Assembly: GCF_008831285.2 (NCBI RefSeq) | Contig: NC_045146.1 | Span: 24,383,703 to 24,447,702, forward strand | Length of the DNA: 64,000 nucleotides | Source: Nymphaea colorata | Taxonomy: Eukaryota; Streptophyta; Magnoliopsida; Nymphaeales; Nymphaeaceae | Direction: 5' to 3' | Shown here: piece by piece, positions 31,014 to 42,164 of the stretch | Layout: each line of letters starts with the position of its first letter | Numbering within the stretch: the stretch's first letter is position 1 | Made by a program: the position numbers and the translations under genes | Notes under the pieces: generated by a model | The model's input: only the letters and a program-made list of their open reading frames with translations | What the model was told of the DNA's origin: nothing | Database searches by the model: none

Positions 31014-31690
31014 GTTACTATCATTAGTGATTTTGATTTTACTTGTAGTTTTTTGTCCATTTGTAATTCATGGCATTTGATTTCAGTTAGTTTTTTCACC
31101 TTCTTCTGTCTGTTGCAGGTTTTCTGTGCCGCTCTTGTATTCTAGACATGGTTTAGAACTATCGTCATACTCATATTAGTCTTAAACAATGAATAAGATA
31201 TAATCCATGAAGGACATCAGTTCTTTATAAGTACGTTAAAAGGTTTTATGGATTTCTGAGAAAATTAACGAAATGCAGGAAAAAAGGGCAGATCATTATC
31301 CATGCCATTTTCAAGTAATCTAGTTGTAGTGGTGGTAGAAAAAAATCACAATAAGGTAAACTGTCCCTGTCACCAACTTAAGAAAGATCTAAAATTACCA
31401 ATATCTTGCTGCCATTCATTGTCCTTCAAGTTATGTTTCTTATTAAAATGAACGTGATGCAGAATGGTGCGCCGCCCGTCTCCACTCCCAACATGATCGT
31501 CTTCCCGCAACCCTATATACACTCCAACACATTCAGAAAAATTAGAAACAAACATCGCATGCATGACATGTTTCCAGGGGGGAATTAGAAACAATGCTAA
31601 ATTCTAGGATTTTATCCAACAGGAGATCAATTCCACCATGCTGCTCAAAACTAAACAAAAATATAACTATGTGATTAGAAAATAGAAAAT
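29956..31690. other. Spacer after the DUF3700-like exon
   Basis: T-rich sequence with a (TTA)n tract at 30971-31012. No exon that completes the DUF3700 gene was recognised. The word TTGTAGTG at about 31325, like a CACTA 3' end, stands alone. Confidence 0.45.
30971..31012. repeat. (TTA)n microsatellite
   Basis: Fourteen or so consecutive TTA/ATT units following a short TTC run. Confidence 0.95.
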
Positions 31691-31699
31691 GACAGAACC

Positions 31700-31998
31700 C
31701 TTAATCACAAAACAGTGAGAGCGGTGAGCGATAACCGGGGCCTGAGGTGTATGCCTCAAATAATATTGGTAGCATGTGCCGCGGGGAGATCAGTTATGGT
31801 AAGATCTACCGGTGGTATCGATCACCGTTATAGTCTACAGCGGTGACTAATGACCACCGGTATAGATAGAAGCGAGCGGCCATTTGCCATTGGTACACAT
31901 TTATACTGGCTGTAACAATCCCTGGCATATATGTACACCGGTTATAATCATCACGGCTGTAGGTTAGACATAATTTGGAGAAACACAATGTAATGTGG
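31700..31998. mobile_element. Possible CACTA-type element remnant with ACCGGT subterminal repeats
   Basis: About 300 bases with several ACCGG(T)-TATA words in both directions: GATAACCGGGG, CTACCGGTGGTATCGATC, GACCACCGGTATAGAT, TACACCGGTTATAATC. Two of them form an imperfect stem (31807-31861). Clusters of such motifs are typical of subterminal regions of plant CACTA elements. Clear CACTA termini and a 3-bp target duplication were not found. Confidence 0.35.
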
Positions 31999-32284
31999 TG
32001 GGATTCACGGAGTGTTCAAACATCCATGGCCTTCAAATTTCTCGCTCGCTCAAGGTGCTATTTACATTATTTCCAACTTTTCACACACTTGCTGTGTTCA
32101 TTTTAGGATGAATAAGAATTTTCAATATTTTACTTTCGGAAATAGGAGCTGTAGAGAGTTTTGCATGATTCTCGTTGGATCTTGGGACCATCTTAAACCG
32201 CCTTTTGACTGGTTAGTACCATCCTCGCCAGATTTAGATTGAGATATAGATCTGTTGTAATATATAAGCCTGCCCAATGGCCTG

Positions 32285-32490
32285 GAAAGGGCGTTGAGCT
32301 GATCCTAAGACCTTCAACTCTTTGCCGGCAAATAGCTTTGGTCATTATTGATCTCTAGTAGAGAATGACATACTTCAAGCCAATGATGCTGAACAAAGTG
32401 AACATGAATTTCAACGTGCTGGGTACATTGATGATGAACAGGATTGGCCGTGAGGTAAGCTAGTGGTAGACGCAGGTTAACTTTCCAGAC
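32285..32490 (-). mobile_element. Ty1-copia RNase H fragment, decayed
   Basis: The minus strand reads VWKVNLRLPLAYLTANPVHH, then QCTQHVEIHVHFV, then EINNDQSYLPAKS. These line up with the copia RNase H end: [28 protein letters not shown]...ST-DQ-AD-FTK-L. Catalytic residues are lost and stops follow, so it is inactive. No LTRs were recognised near it. Confidence 0.65.
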
Positions 32491-34007
32491 TTTATAAACC
32501 TTTATGTGCTCGACATGTTGAATTTTGCATATTTGAAGTTAACTATCCAACGGCCTTATCAGCGTTGGATAACTTCTTGACGCATGAATCCTTATTATTT
32601 AAGATAACAGAATCCTAAGCGGGGCTCTTCACACGTCAGCCATGTGGGAAACTGAGCCAGGCGTTGCTGTTTGAGTTAGCACAGACTGTAAAGATCGCGC
32701 TGAGCAATTTAATGGTGCAGGACTGGCACAGGGCACTTGCAATAGTTGTTCTGCTAGCCAATCCTTCCAGTCATGGTCTCTTAGAGAACCAGATTCAGAA
32801 TCGAACTTGTGAAATTCTGGAAACTAAACGAGAACCAAATATGAAACCGTTACTAGAAAAAATCTTTTGAGCCGCTTAAAACCGTTAATGAGGAGGTCAT
32901 CAATAGATATTCAGAAGAAGAGAAACACAATACATTAAGAAGAAATAAAGAGATAAACTCAAGTTGTTAGAATTGGGAGAGCTGAGATGAAGTTTCTTTT
33001 TGGATATATGGAATGGATTTCGTCTTTCACTTTAGGTGACTACCACAGGTGCCATAATTTTTACACCATTTTTAAACCATGCTTTCCGCGTACGCTTTCC
33101 CAAGTCTTGAGGTGGTAACTCACGAAGAGGAAAAGAGGAAAGAGCTTTTGGTCTGTTAGGTAGACGGCGAAGAGCAGGAGAATAAGAAAAACAGAGCAGT
33201 AGATAAGGAGAGCGGTTGCGTGGGTTCATCAACAGCAAAAGAAAATAAAGAAAGAATAGCAAAAGAAGCAATCAGGAAGTTTTTGCAGCATAAATGGCGG
33301 TGATTTCTTTATTAGTTTATTTGCTTAAGGTTTTCTCCTGAGTTATTGGAGGTGGCAGTTTTGATCGTTCTCTGGTACGGAGCTACAGGGTTTTAGTAGC
33401 TTGTTTTCGGATTTGGTTGATGTAAACATTCTTTTCTGTTCATAACTTAATTCTTTTTTAATAAAGGTGGGGAGCGTACTCCCGGCGAAGCTTTAACAAA
33501 CTTACAATTGGTCTTAAAAAGTAAATCAAATAACCAGTGTAAAGGATATGTTTATTTCTGCAATCAGCATTCAAATGCGAGACAGGTAAAAGGTGACGAC
33601 GAAATCGTCACGGCCACAAATTTCCATAACGTAAACATCTTCGTTCATGGTATTATTGGTTACAAAAAAAAAACAAAAAAAGATCTTGAAAATTTATTTC
33701 TGATTGAAAATCACTGGCAACACTTCAATATCTTTCTTTCAATAATTACATTCAGCATCTTCAGATGGTTATAAAAGAGATACATGTCATTTGTGCAATC
33801 AACTGCCAGCTGCAACAGCTGATAAGTTAATTCCCCGAATCACAACAGCAAGATGATCCACAGCAATCGTTCACTGTTCAAAGCTCAGGGATAACAATGA
33901 TTCATAGTATTCTAGAAGATTTTCTGTGCATAAATGTACTTTGCGATGACCACTGTCAAATCCTTTACCGAAGCACCAAATGGGGGAAAAAAGAAGAAAA
34001 GAAAAAA
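32491..34007. other. Spacer upstream of the PPR 3' end
   Basis: No gene recognised. The last few hundred bases before 34008 should contain the PPR 3' UTR. Confidence 0.4.
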
Positions 34008-35945
34008 TCAGTGTAAAGATGAGCTGAACTCACTACACTCTTTGAGTTTTTTCCTTCTTTCATCTTCTGCATGTGCCTCCAAGCATTTTATGATGCCACA
34101 AATGCCATTCGATTCAGGATGATCACAAGCAACAAAGACATGCACATCCTTGCCCATCTCAATCCAACTGTAAGCAGAATCTTTTGTCACTCCCTTTTCT
34201 TTCATTAGCAGCTTCAGTTTGGCCACATCATTCTGTTTACCAGTCGCTCTGTACAAGTTTGACAGGAGAACATAATACCCAGCCTTCTGAGGCTTTAACT
34301 CAAACAGTTTTTTTGCCGCATATTCACCCATGTTGATGTTTCCATGTATCTTACAAGCACCAAGCAATGCTCCCCACACATCTGCATCCACAGGAATTGG
34401 CATCCTCTCAATAAGTTTCCATGCATCATCCAATCTTCCAGCTCGGCCTAGAAGATCAACAATAGATGCATAATGTTCAGTTCTACGAGGAACTCGGTAT
34501 CTATTCATGACAGTGTCAAAGTAATGCATCCCTGCTTCGATCATCCCTGAATGACTACACGCTGAAAGTAGTGCTACAAAGGTGACATGGTCTGGCCTTA
34601 TACCCAAGTTCTCCATCTGTTCAAATAGAATGCTAGCTTCCTTTCCATATCCATGCATTCCATAACCATTGATCATAGCATTCCACGAGACAAGTGCTCT
34701 TTTAGGAATTTCATTGAAAAGTTCTCGAGCATCGCTTAAATTCCCACACTTGCAGTACATATCCAACAAAGAACAAGCGGCAAAATCATCAAACTCAGAG
34801 ACAAGTCTTGCCATCAACCCATGAATTAGTTTGCCCACTTTAAGAGCAGCCAAGCGTGCACAAACTGGAAGCACGCTAGTAAATGTTACTTTGTTAGGCC
34901 TCACCCCAGCAACATGCATCTGCTGGAAAAACAAGAGTGCTGCCTCATCTGCCCCAGCCTGTGCATATCCTGAAATCATAGATGTCCAAGTGAAAACATC
35001 CCTTTCACGCACTTTACTAAAAAGTTGACCAGCAATGACCATCTGATTGCATTTTGCGTATAGAGCGATAAGTGAATTGTTCACCAAGATATCATCATCA
35101 GAAAATCCAAGAGATGAAAGATAATCATGAACCCACATCCCCTTCTTTAAATCACCAAGTGCAGTACATGCTGCAAGAACACTAACGATTGTCACGGAGT
35201 CTGGCACTGCATCCCCATTTAACATATCAAGAAAGAGACAAAGGGCCTCATCCCAGAGAGAATTCTGTTCGTAACCTGCAATCAGGGAGTTCCAAGAGAC
35301 GACATTTCGCTGTTGCATTTCACTGAACACTTGCCTTGCATCGTCTAAGGATGAACATCTCGAGTACATGGAAATCAATGCATTTTGCATGGCCTGTCTC
35401 GATCCAAATCCTGACTTAATGAGCTTCGAATGGATCCTTTTTCCTTCAGAAACCTTTGAAAGAGCTCCAAAAGCCTTCAACACACGTGGGTACGTGAAAC
35501 CATCGGGCCTTAAGTCGGTCCCTTCCAAATGCAGGAATAGGCGAATGACATCCTCAAAGAGGCGGTTCCTTGAATACCCATGAAGCATTGCATTATATGA
35601 TCGAATATCTCGTCTGGGGATTTGATCAAACACTTTGCGCGCATCATGAACACTTCCACATTTACCGTAAGCATTGATGAGTTTAGTGGAAAGGAGAACG
35701 TACGATCCAGGGCAGTTAGCAACGATCTGAGAATGAACTTTAGAAACGTGTTCTACAGACCGAGATTTAGCCGCTAAGTCGAGGAGAGACGACAGAATTC
35801 GGGGAGGGACTAATTCTGCCTGTTGGTTGAGAATATCTAGAGTAGCAATGGCTTCTTTTAGCCTCTCTTGGCTGCAGAGAACGCGTAGCGTGGATACGAG
35901 GAAGGACTGCGATGCCCCTTTGTTGGCAGGGGCGAGAAGGGTCAT
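34008..35945 (-). CDS. PLS-class pentatricopeptide repeat protein, E/E+ subgroup
   Basis: Single-exon, 645 aa. PLS-class PPR proteins bind organelle RNA, and E-type members help specify C-to-U editing sites in chloroplasts or mitochondria. The protein is an array of P, L and S repeats: VLLSTKLINAYGKCGSVHDA, RDIRSYNAMLHGYSRN, NALISMYSRCSSLDDARQVF, NVVSWNSLIAGYEQN, FTWTSMISGYAQAG, SLLDMYCKCGNLSDARELF, LVSWNAMINGYGMHG. It ends with an E domain (YASIVDLLGRAGRLDDAWKL, VWGALLGACKIHGN, YYVLLSNLYRATGK) and an E+-like stretch (SWIEMGKDVHVFVACDHP). There is no DYW deaminase domain, so it would need a DYW partner in trans if it edits. The N terminus is not a strong transit peptide by eye. No introns or frameshifts. 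The RNA target is unknown. Confidence 0.95.
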   Translation of the reverse strand: MTLLAPANKGASQSFLVSTLRVLCSQERLKEAIATLDILNQQAELVPPRILSSLLDLAAKSRSVEHVSKVHSQIVANCPGSYVLLSTKLINAYGKCGSVHDARKVFDQIPRRDIRSYNAMLHGYSRNRLFEDVIRLFLHLEGTDLRPDGFTYPRVLKAFGALSKVSEGKRIHSKLIKSGFGSRQAMQNALISMYSRCSSLDDARQVFSEMQQRNVVSWNSLIAGYEQNSLWDEALCLFLDMLNGDAVPDSVTIVSVLAACTALGDLKKGMWVHDYLSSLGFSDDDILVNNSLIALYAKCNQMVIAGQLFSKVRERDVFTWTSMISGYAQAGADEAALLFFQQMHVAGVRPNKVTFTSVLPVCARLAALKVGKLIHGLMARLVSEFDDFAACSLLDMYCKCGNLSDARELFNEIPKRALVSWNAMINGYGMHGYGKEASILFEQMENLGIRPDHVTFVALLSACSHSGMIEAGMHYFDTVMNRYRVPRRTEHYASIVDLLGRAGRLDDAWKLIERMPIPVDADVWGALLGACKIHGNINMGEYAAKKLFELKPQKAGYYVLLSNLYRATGKQNDVAKLKLLMKEKGVTKDSAYSWIEMGKDVHVFVACDHPESNGICGIIKCLEAHAEDERRKKLKECSEFSSSLH

Positions 35946-36016
35946 GGACGTTCCAGTGTCGGCCGTTACGCAATTTGAATTTAATTTCGAGCCTTCGAAA
36001 CAAAGTCACCGACGCC

Positions 36017-36024
36017 CTTTTATA
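36017..36024 (-). promoter_or_regulatory. Candidate TATA box for the PPR gene
   Basis: Minus strand reads TATAAAAG, 72 bases upstream of the PPR start codon, leaving a leader of roughly 40 bases. Confidence 0.5.
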
Positions 36025-36419
36025 AAGGAATGTTTCTCTTGGACGGGCTTGGAACCTTTGACAATTACCGAGAAGCCACCTCCCGTCAGCCTTTGTCTTG
36101 GAGCACTAAGCAAAGAGGAGAACTATATATTAATGGTTTTTATAAGTTAACATTGTATCGCCCCACAACTTAGGCATTGATTACTCCAAAATTAATGGAT
36201 CTATATAGATTTGATGTGGATCTATATAGCATATTGATGTGGCAAAAGATCAATGGTAAAATATATGTTTCATAAAGACAAAAAGGCAAATGTAAATGTT
36301 TTTAGATCTAAGATCCACACTTATGGTCTTTATTCTACTTTTTTTTGCATTGAAAAAATTGTCAAATTAAGATAAGAGGGGTAGGGTCTGATCTTATATC
36401 TCAATAAGAAAAGGATCAG

Positions 36420-36670
36420 ATGTGGATATACATAAATATCCAATTCGATTTGGATTCGAATCAGATTCATTTTTAGACAAATATCTTATATCTAATGCTA
36501 TTAAATTTTAAAAATTGACAAAATCCAATTTAAAATTCGGATTATAAAATCAGATTCGGATTCAGATATAACTTTTCTTTATTCGAATTTGAATCCAAAT
36601 TTAAATTCGAATACGTGAATATCTGAAAAGGCATCTGATTCGAATCCAATCTATTGACATCCTACCTACT
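36420..36670. repeat. GATTCGGATTC-rich interspersed repeat, copy 1
   Basis: Dense GATTCGAATC, GGATTCGGATT and AATTCGAATT words. The same word family recurs at 38815-39250, suggesting a dispersed repeat family. Confidence 0.45.
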
Positions 36671-37494
36671 GCATTGATTTGTACATTTAAATGGTTTAAT
36701 AATTTTTTTGATGGGTTTAAACTTTAGTTCTTATTCATTAGTGTCCTTATGAAAAAAAAAAAAAGCTTCTCCTTCCACTAGGATGATGAACTCTAAAAAA
36801 ATAGAAAAATAAAACTATAATCTAATGCAATAAAAAGTTCGATTTAAACATTCCTCAACAAAAAAGGAAGAACCCGTAAAAAAGAGTTTGATGGGGATTT
36901 GAAGATTCCACGAGAAAGCGGGTCCAGAGATTGTCAAGTGCGATTTGGATTAAGTTGGGTTCTTGTGGCTACGATTTCAGATTCCCAGAAGCACCAGGAT
37001 TCCTGAGCATTCGCCTGTTACGGCAACACCACTCATTTGTTCCTCTTCCTTTTTCCACATAAAGTTCCAAATTCGAGTCACATGACCGCCATGAAAGGTT
37101 CAAGATGCTCCAAATCCCAACATTGTAGCGTGATACCGAATCAGAACCAGATACCAATATTCGGACCGATCTAATACCCATCCCTTGTCATCCTCCCATT
37201 CAAAAAGAAACGGCACATTTAGACTTTTATATATTTTCTACGAACCAGCATTCGTATCATATTTTTCACAACAACGCCTTGAACTTTTTAATTAAAACAT
37301 TGTATAAATCTTTTTGAATTTATGTTGGTGGATAAATTGCAAGTGGATCAGATCTGATCTAAGGATTTTGTCATTCGCTATTGTATCGGACCCAATGCCG
37401 ACCTCGCTAAGGGTTTGGTTCATTAGATCGGGCCAGTGATTCAAGTGGCATGGACATCAACCCCTTGCACGGTCATGTTGTATAAATCGACACT

Positions 37495-37890
37495 AGGGAT
37501 AGGGCTGCCCACGAGCATAGTCGAGCTAAAGATGGCCCAGTTCGAGTTTGAACTCGAGTAGAGTTCCACACAACAGACTCGATCTCGACTTGATGGTACG
37601 ACATTGAGCTCGAGCTCGATTCACTTAACTCGTTTATGTTAAGCCTATCTTGTTTCTTTTGACCGGCTTCACATGTTCAATTGCTATTCGTTTAATCATC
37701 TTCTCGTTAAATTTCAACATTCATTATGTAGTTGAGTGGGGTCGGTCTCTAACAACTCGAACTCAACTCGTTTAATGTTTTGAGCATACATTTAAACTCG
37801 AGTTTGAGGAGCTCAAGCAAGTTTATAAATGATTCAAGTATTGACGAAATATTAAGAGTCTAGACTGAGCTGGCTTGGCTCCTTGACATC
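37495..37890. repeat. CTCGAG/CTCGAACTC-rich interspersed repeat
   Basis: Many AACTCGAG, GAGCTCGAGCTCGA and CAACTCGAACTCAACTCG words, beginning near GGCTGCCCACGAGC and ending near GAGCTGGCTTGGCTC. Repeats of this composition are widespread in plant genomes. No coding capacity. Confidence 0.4.
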
Positions 37891-38814
37891 TTCCTTTGCC
37901 TGTCGCTCTTGATTTTCTACTAAATCATTTTTGTAAATGAACGAATGTCTAATGGGAATTTCGTAAAAAAAAAGGGAAAAAACATCGAAAATGCAGAGCA
38001 TAAAAAGAAGGTACAGAACTGGATTATGAGTTTGATTTAAATGCAATATAATTGTCTATATCCAAAACATTTACGTCATGAGAAAAAATATCTTGATCCA
38101 CATTATATAAAGAAACAGTATCTGTACCAACATTATATCATTTTGTGAATATTACTTGAGCAATAATAACTTAAACTCGTCGTTTTGACACGAGGAGAAA
38201 ATCAATCTTTAACCATTTACTCGCATTAATGGTCGCACTGTATTGCCGGAACAGTCCGGTGACATTGATTTCTCCAATTATTGCAGTGTTGCTGGGGAAC
38301 AAAACCAATGAATAAAAACAAGAGAGACTTTCATTCATAATATTTACAGTCCAAGGTTCTTAAATATCTCGAAAGGTAGAATTTAGACATTTAATTTAGC
38401 TTTGATTTTTATGTAACTCGAACCCTTTTTTTAAAAAAAAATTCAGGGGAAACTGCCTTCGGCCTAAAACTTGAAAGAGTAATACCTATATGCCTCATAG
38501 GTTCCAAATTATTTCAAGGTTTGGGTAGACCAATGGTACATCATTCAACTCAAGCATCGTGTTTGCCACCATTTGCCTCCTAAAAGAGTAACGCAGTGAA
38601 GTGTGGTAGCGGCTACATACTATTCAAACGCTTATGCTGAATTTAGCGATGGAAAAGGGTATAACAAAAAATAGTTAAATATATAACATATTAGCATGGA
38701 ACCACATGTGGGCTTGTGGGGGAAATTTTCCACAATGTTCGAAAATTTTACTTACTCTTTAATGTCCCAACTATTTGTTTAATTATATATTCGTGACATA
38801 GATGTCCATGGATT

Positions 38815-39250
38815 TGATTTGAATAAGGTATTCAACTTGACGTCTTCAAATAAGTTGAATGTAGAGAGGAAAAGTATACATGTTGACTAAGCAATCGGCT
38901 TTGATTCAGATTTAAGAAACGACATCCGATTCAGATTCAATTTTAAAGAAGTACATGATTGAATTCAGATTTTGATTTGAATTCACTTTTCAATAACCAT
39001 CTTTTGTCCAATATCCATACAATTTAAAAGTCAAGTTTTCAATAATGCAGTTTGGATTCGGTTGGGTGTTTAGAAGTCGGGTCCAGGTTTATACATGAAT
39101 CTAAATCCTGTTGGATTTGGATTGGACTCTAACTATGAATTTAAAAGTCAGATATAGACATTATATATAGTTTTTTCAATACATATTCAAATCCGAATAA
39201 GTGAACACTCGATAAAGTAAATACAGTTCAATTCGATCTGCATCCTTTTG
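38815..39250. repeat. GATTCGGATTC-rich interspersed repeat, copy 2
   Basis: Contains ATCCGATTCAGATTCAATTT, GATTTGAATTC, GGATTCGGTTGGG and TTGGATTTGGATTGGACT, the same word family as 36420-36670. Confidence 0.4.
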
Positions 39251-39920
39251 CCTTATTGCTACGACCTACAAATATGCATTTCTGTATTAATCTAAACATC
39301 CGACGCAATAGATGAAGCTGGACGCCAAAGTCGTCGTCGAACGTGATGTAATTCTCCATATCGTGGACTAGAAAAGGGTAAAGGCCAAAATCGATGAAGC
39401 TTCGCAGGAGCTACTTTGACAAGAAATTCCTCCTAAAAAAAAAATTGCCCACACTGATGCATGTGCTCAAGCAAATTATAAAGTAAGCCCTTAGTAAATG
39501 AAACTATCCAATACCTTTGGGCCCTCTAGTTTGGTGCTGAGGGCATCAGAACCCGAGGCAGCGCGAAAAATCTCCACGTGTCTTCGAGCGGGTCATTGTT
39601 TAGAATATTGTATACGTTTAAAATGCCTTTACTGGAAGGTCCTTGCAAGACATCCAATAGAATTGGAACGATACGAAAAAAATACGTTCATAGGAAGGAG
39701 TCAGACACCCTGTCACCATTAAAAAACAATGCAAAAAAAAAAAAAAACTTTTGGAAAACCCCAATATTGTCTAAAATTTTTAAGTTATTTATAGAAAATA
39801 TGTAAATTTGTCTGTAAATGAGTAGATAAATTATTTCAGAAAATTGTAATTCTTGCATATTAAACATATAAATGCAAATTCATGAACTATTGTGTTAGTG
39901 CTTCTGTTGTCAAACATTTT

Positions 39921-40080
39921 TTAGGAGCTGTTTGGTAAATGAAATACTTTGAGAGTGTTTTATGATTTTATTTTGGATCGAGATAGTTTCATAAATATAT
40001 AGTTCTAGTTTTTATGAATTTGCTTTAATGTTTGAAGATAAATTCATGAAACACTCGTTAAATGCTCCAACTACCCCTTA
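39921..40080. mobile_element. Candidate MITE / foldback element
   Basis: About 160 bp. The left part contains GAGTGTTTTATGATTTTAT. The reverse complement of the right part contains GAGTGTTTCATGAATTTAT (16 of 19 matches). The outer ends (TTAGGAGCTGTTTGGTAAAT against TAAGGGGTAGTTGGAGCATT, reversed) match more loosely. GCTGTTTGGTAAA is a typical plant MITE-like end. No coding capacity. Confidence 0.45.
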
Positions 40081-40127
40081 AAGAATCATACACTCAAGCA
40101 CATTGCAAATTTTGAGTGCTACTAGTT

Positions 40128-40320
40128 CAGAGGCAGAGCCAAGGAGGGGCCACATGGGCTCTGGCCCCGCTTCAATTTTTTTTTACAATTACATGTAAAA
40201 TTTATAAAATTTTACTTATTTTATATAAAATTTTGAAAAATGATATTTCGGTCCGTGTCAAAATTTATTAACTTTAATTTGGCCATCCTTATGAAAACTT
40301 TGTAGCTTCATCTGTGTGCG
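40128..40320. repeat. GGCCCC-flanked AT-rich interspersed repeat, copy 2
   Basis: GAGGCAGAGCCAAGGAGGGG and CTCTGGCCCCGC lead into a long AT core (AAAATTTATAAAATTTTAC), a composition shared with 17685-17830. Confidence 0.35.
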
Positions 40321-41800
40321 TAAGTACATAGCCAATAAAAGGAACCCAAATTAGGAGGATACCGTTTTCCTTAAAACTTCAATTAACTAATACTATTCAG
40401 AACATATTTCTATTTTTTCTTTAGCGTGTTTGGATGGTCGACAAGAAAGTCTGAAATTTCGGCCTCAATACCTCTTTATCTCCTTTTTTAATGATTGTTT
40501 CTGCCACATCCGGTGTCGAGAAAATAGGTCGTCTTAATTATTCTCCAACCATTCAAACACCACTTAAGATACAAGTAAAAAAATTACAGTGTTTGATTCA
40601 TATCTCGCAAACTCAGCAACTTCAACTGCATACAACTCGCAGCCATCCCAACGGACTATCAAAGAAAATAAAAAGGAGACACCAACCAGGGCCTCACAAC
40701 AAAAAAACATGCAACATGAACTACCATTAGCAATAATACAAATACCAAACTTCGGTTGGGGCTTCAAATTCGAACATGATTCAAATATAAACAAGTAAGA
40801 TTTTATACTAAAATTGAATCTGATTTTTAGTTTCATAATCCATGTATGATCCAAATCCAACTTTTACCTTCACATCTGCGTACGAACGTCACTTTTACAA
40901 ATAAATAACCAGCAAATTTGAACCATATTATGATACGTTAAGCACCTGCTTAAAAAATTGATAGAATATGTTAAGAACTAACTTTCAATTTCTGAAGAAT
41001 GTTGTTTTTTTTTTTCCGTGTTTAACTTTTTAAAGCATTTCATTTGGATATATGAGCAGAATACGATGCATTGGTGTATATAGCTCAATGTGATGTTCAA
41101 AAATAGTTTGATTTTTCTTAATCAGGCACGAACTTCAAAAGCAAACCTCTGGGGCTCCTACATACAATCAACATAATACTTCCAATAGAATATAATAGAC
41201 ACCCATTTAAGAATAATACATAGATTAATATAGAAGATAACAAATTGATTCAAAAAGTGGGTTTTCTTCATTGAAACCTGAACTTGAGTCGTATTAATGG
41301 ACGGTTCAAAGCAAGAAACGAAACATAACAACATACAAACTATGTTATAAATACTTTGCCTGTTACTTGGTTTGGTGATCGAGACATATAATACCTCGTT
41401 GAAAAGATAACTTCCGTCGGGCTTTCAAATATGCGACGGTTTTGAATGTAAATCGAGCGACAATGAGTACGTCGGACTGACTATCCCGAGATAATGCTTA
41501 CCGTGTTTGATGGAGGCAGGAGGTGGGATATGCACGTCTGGCGAAGGGAAAAGTTGCATCCATCCTGCGTCCGCCACATTTAGACGTGTAACTTGAACCT
41601 TACTTCTGAGTTCTGATCAATAGTGAAACCCTATTCGGTTAATATCCTGTAACCGAGATAATCCGTATCTTAATTAAGGTCCTTCATCGCCTAAGAGGGT
41701 GTGAGGAGTTAATCCTAAAAACCAGAAGGCGGGTTAGGTCCACAAAGGCGTGGCCCAAACCGAACGGACCTGACCCAGAGAGGGTCCAGGTGTCCCCTTC

Positions 41801-41808
41801 TATATAAG
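41801..41808 (+). promoter_or_regulatory. Candidate TATA box for UPL3
   Basis: TATATAAG followed about 25 bases later by a strongly CT-rich stretch (CCTTCACCTCTTTCC), a common plant transcription-start context. The start codon is 364 bases downstream. Confidence 0.55.
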
Positions 41809-42089
41809 GCACCAAGGCGCTTTTCCTTCACCTCTTTCCTTTCACCTTCTCTTTCCTCTCTTCCCTTGCATTCCCTTCTCCTCCCGTGGGAGGAAGCTCA
41901 GGTAAAAAGGAAAAGAGGGGGTTTGTTTCAGAAGAACATCGAGTTCTACACATTGTTCTCTTCTTCTCGTTGTTCTTTTTATTGGATATATTCCATTTTC
42001 GCCGAGGAAATTCCCTGGATTCTGTTGGAATCTAGGGTTCTTTCGATTCTTGATTGACTCGATTGAGTTAGGAGGCGAATTAGTCGGGA

Positions 42090-42104
42090 ATGGATTTGGG
42101 GTAA
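42090..42104 (+). promoter_or_regulatory. Short upstream ORF in the UPL3 leader
   Basis: ATG GAT TTG GGG TAA lies 61 bases before the UPL3 start codon, inside the predicted 5' UTR. It could modestly reduce initiation at the main ATG. Its use is not known. Confidence 0.4.
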
Positions 42105-42164
42105 TCGAGACGATCGCAGTCTCGATTTCCGGTGGCCGGATTCTTGGTGGACGGCCGGTTTTGT

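Larger units (their letters stand above)
36025..41800. other. Repeat-rich spacer between PPR and UPL3
   Basis: No gene recognised in about 5.8 kb. It contains two GATTCGGATT/GAATTCAGATT-rich repeats (36420-36670 and 38815-39250), a CTCGAG/CTCGAACTC-rich repeat (37495-37890), a short foldback element (39921-40080) and a GGCCCC-flanked AT-rich repeat (40128-40320). The last kilobase is UPL3 upstream sequence. Confidence 0.6.

Noticed and set aside
31119-31180. Second exon of the DUF3700-like gene after TTGCAG
   Set aside because: In the required phase it reads RFSVPLLYSRHG and then a stop; it does not match the family's second exon.
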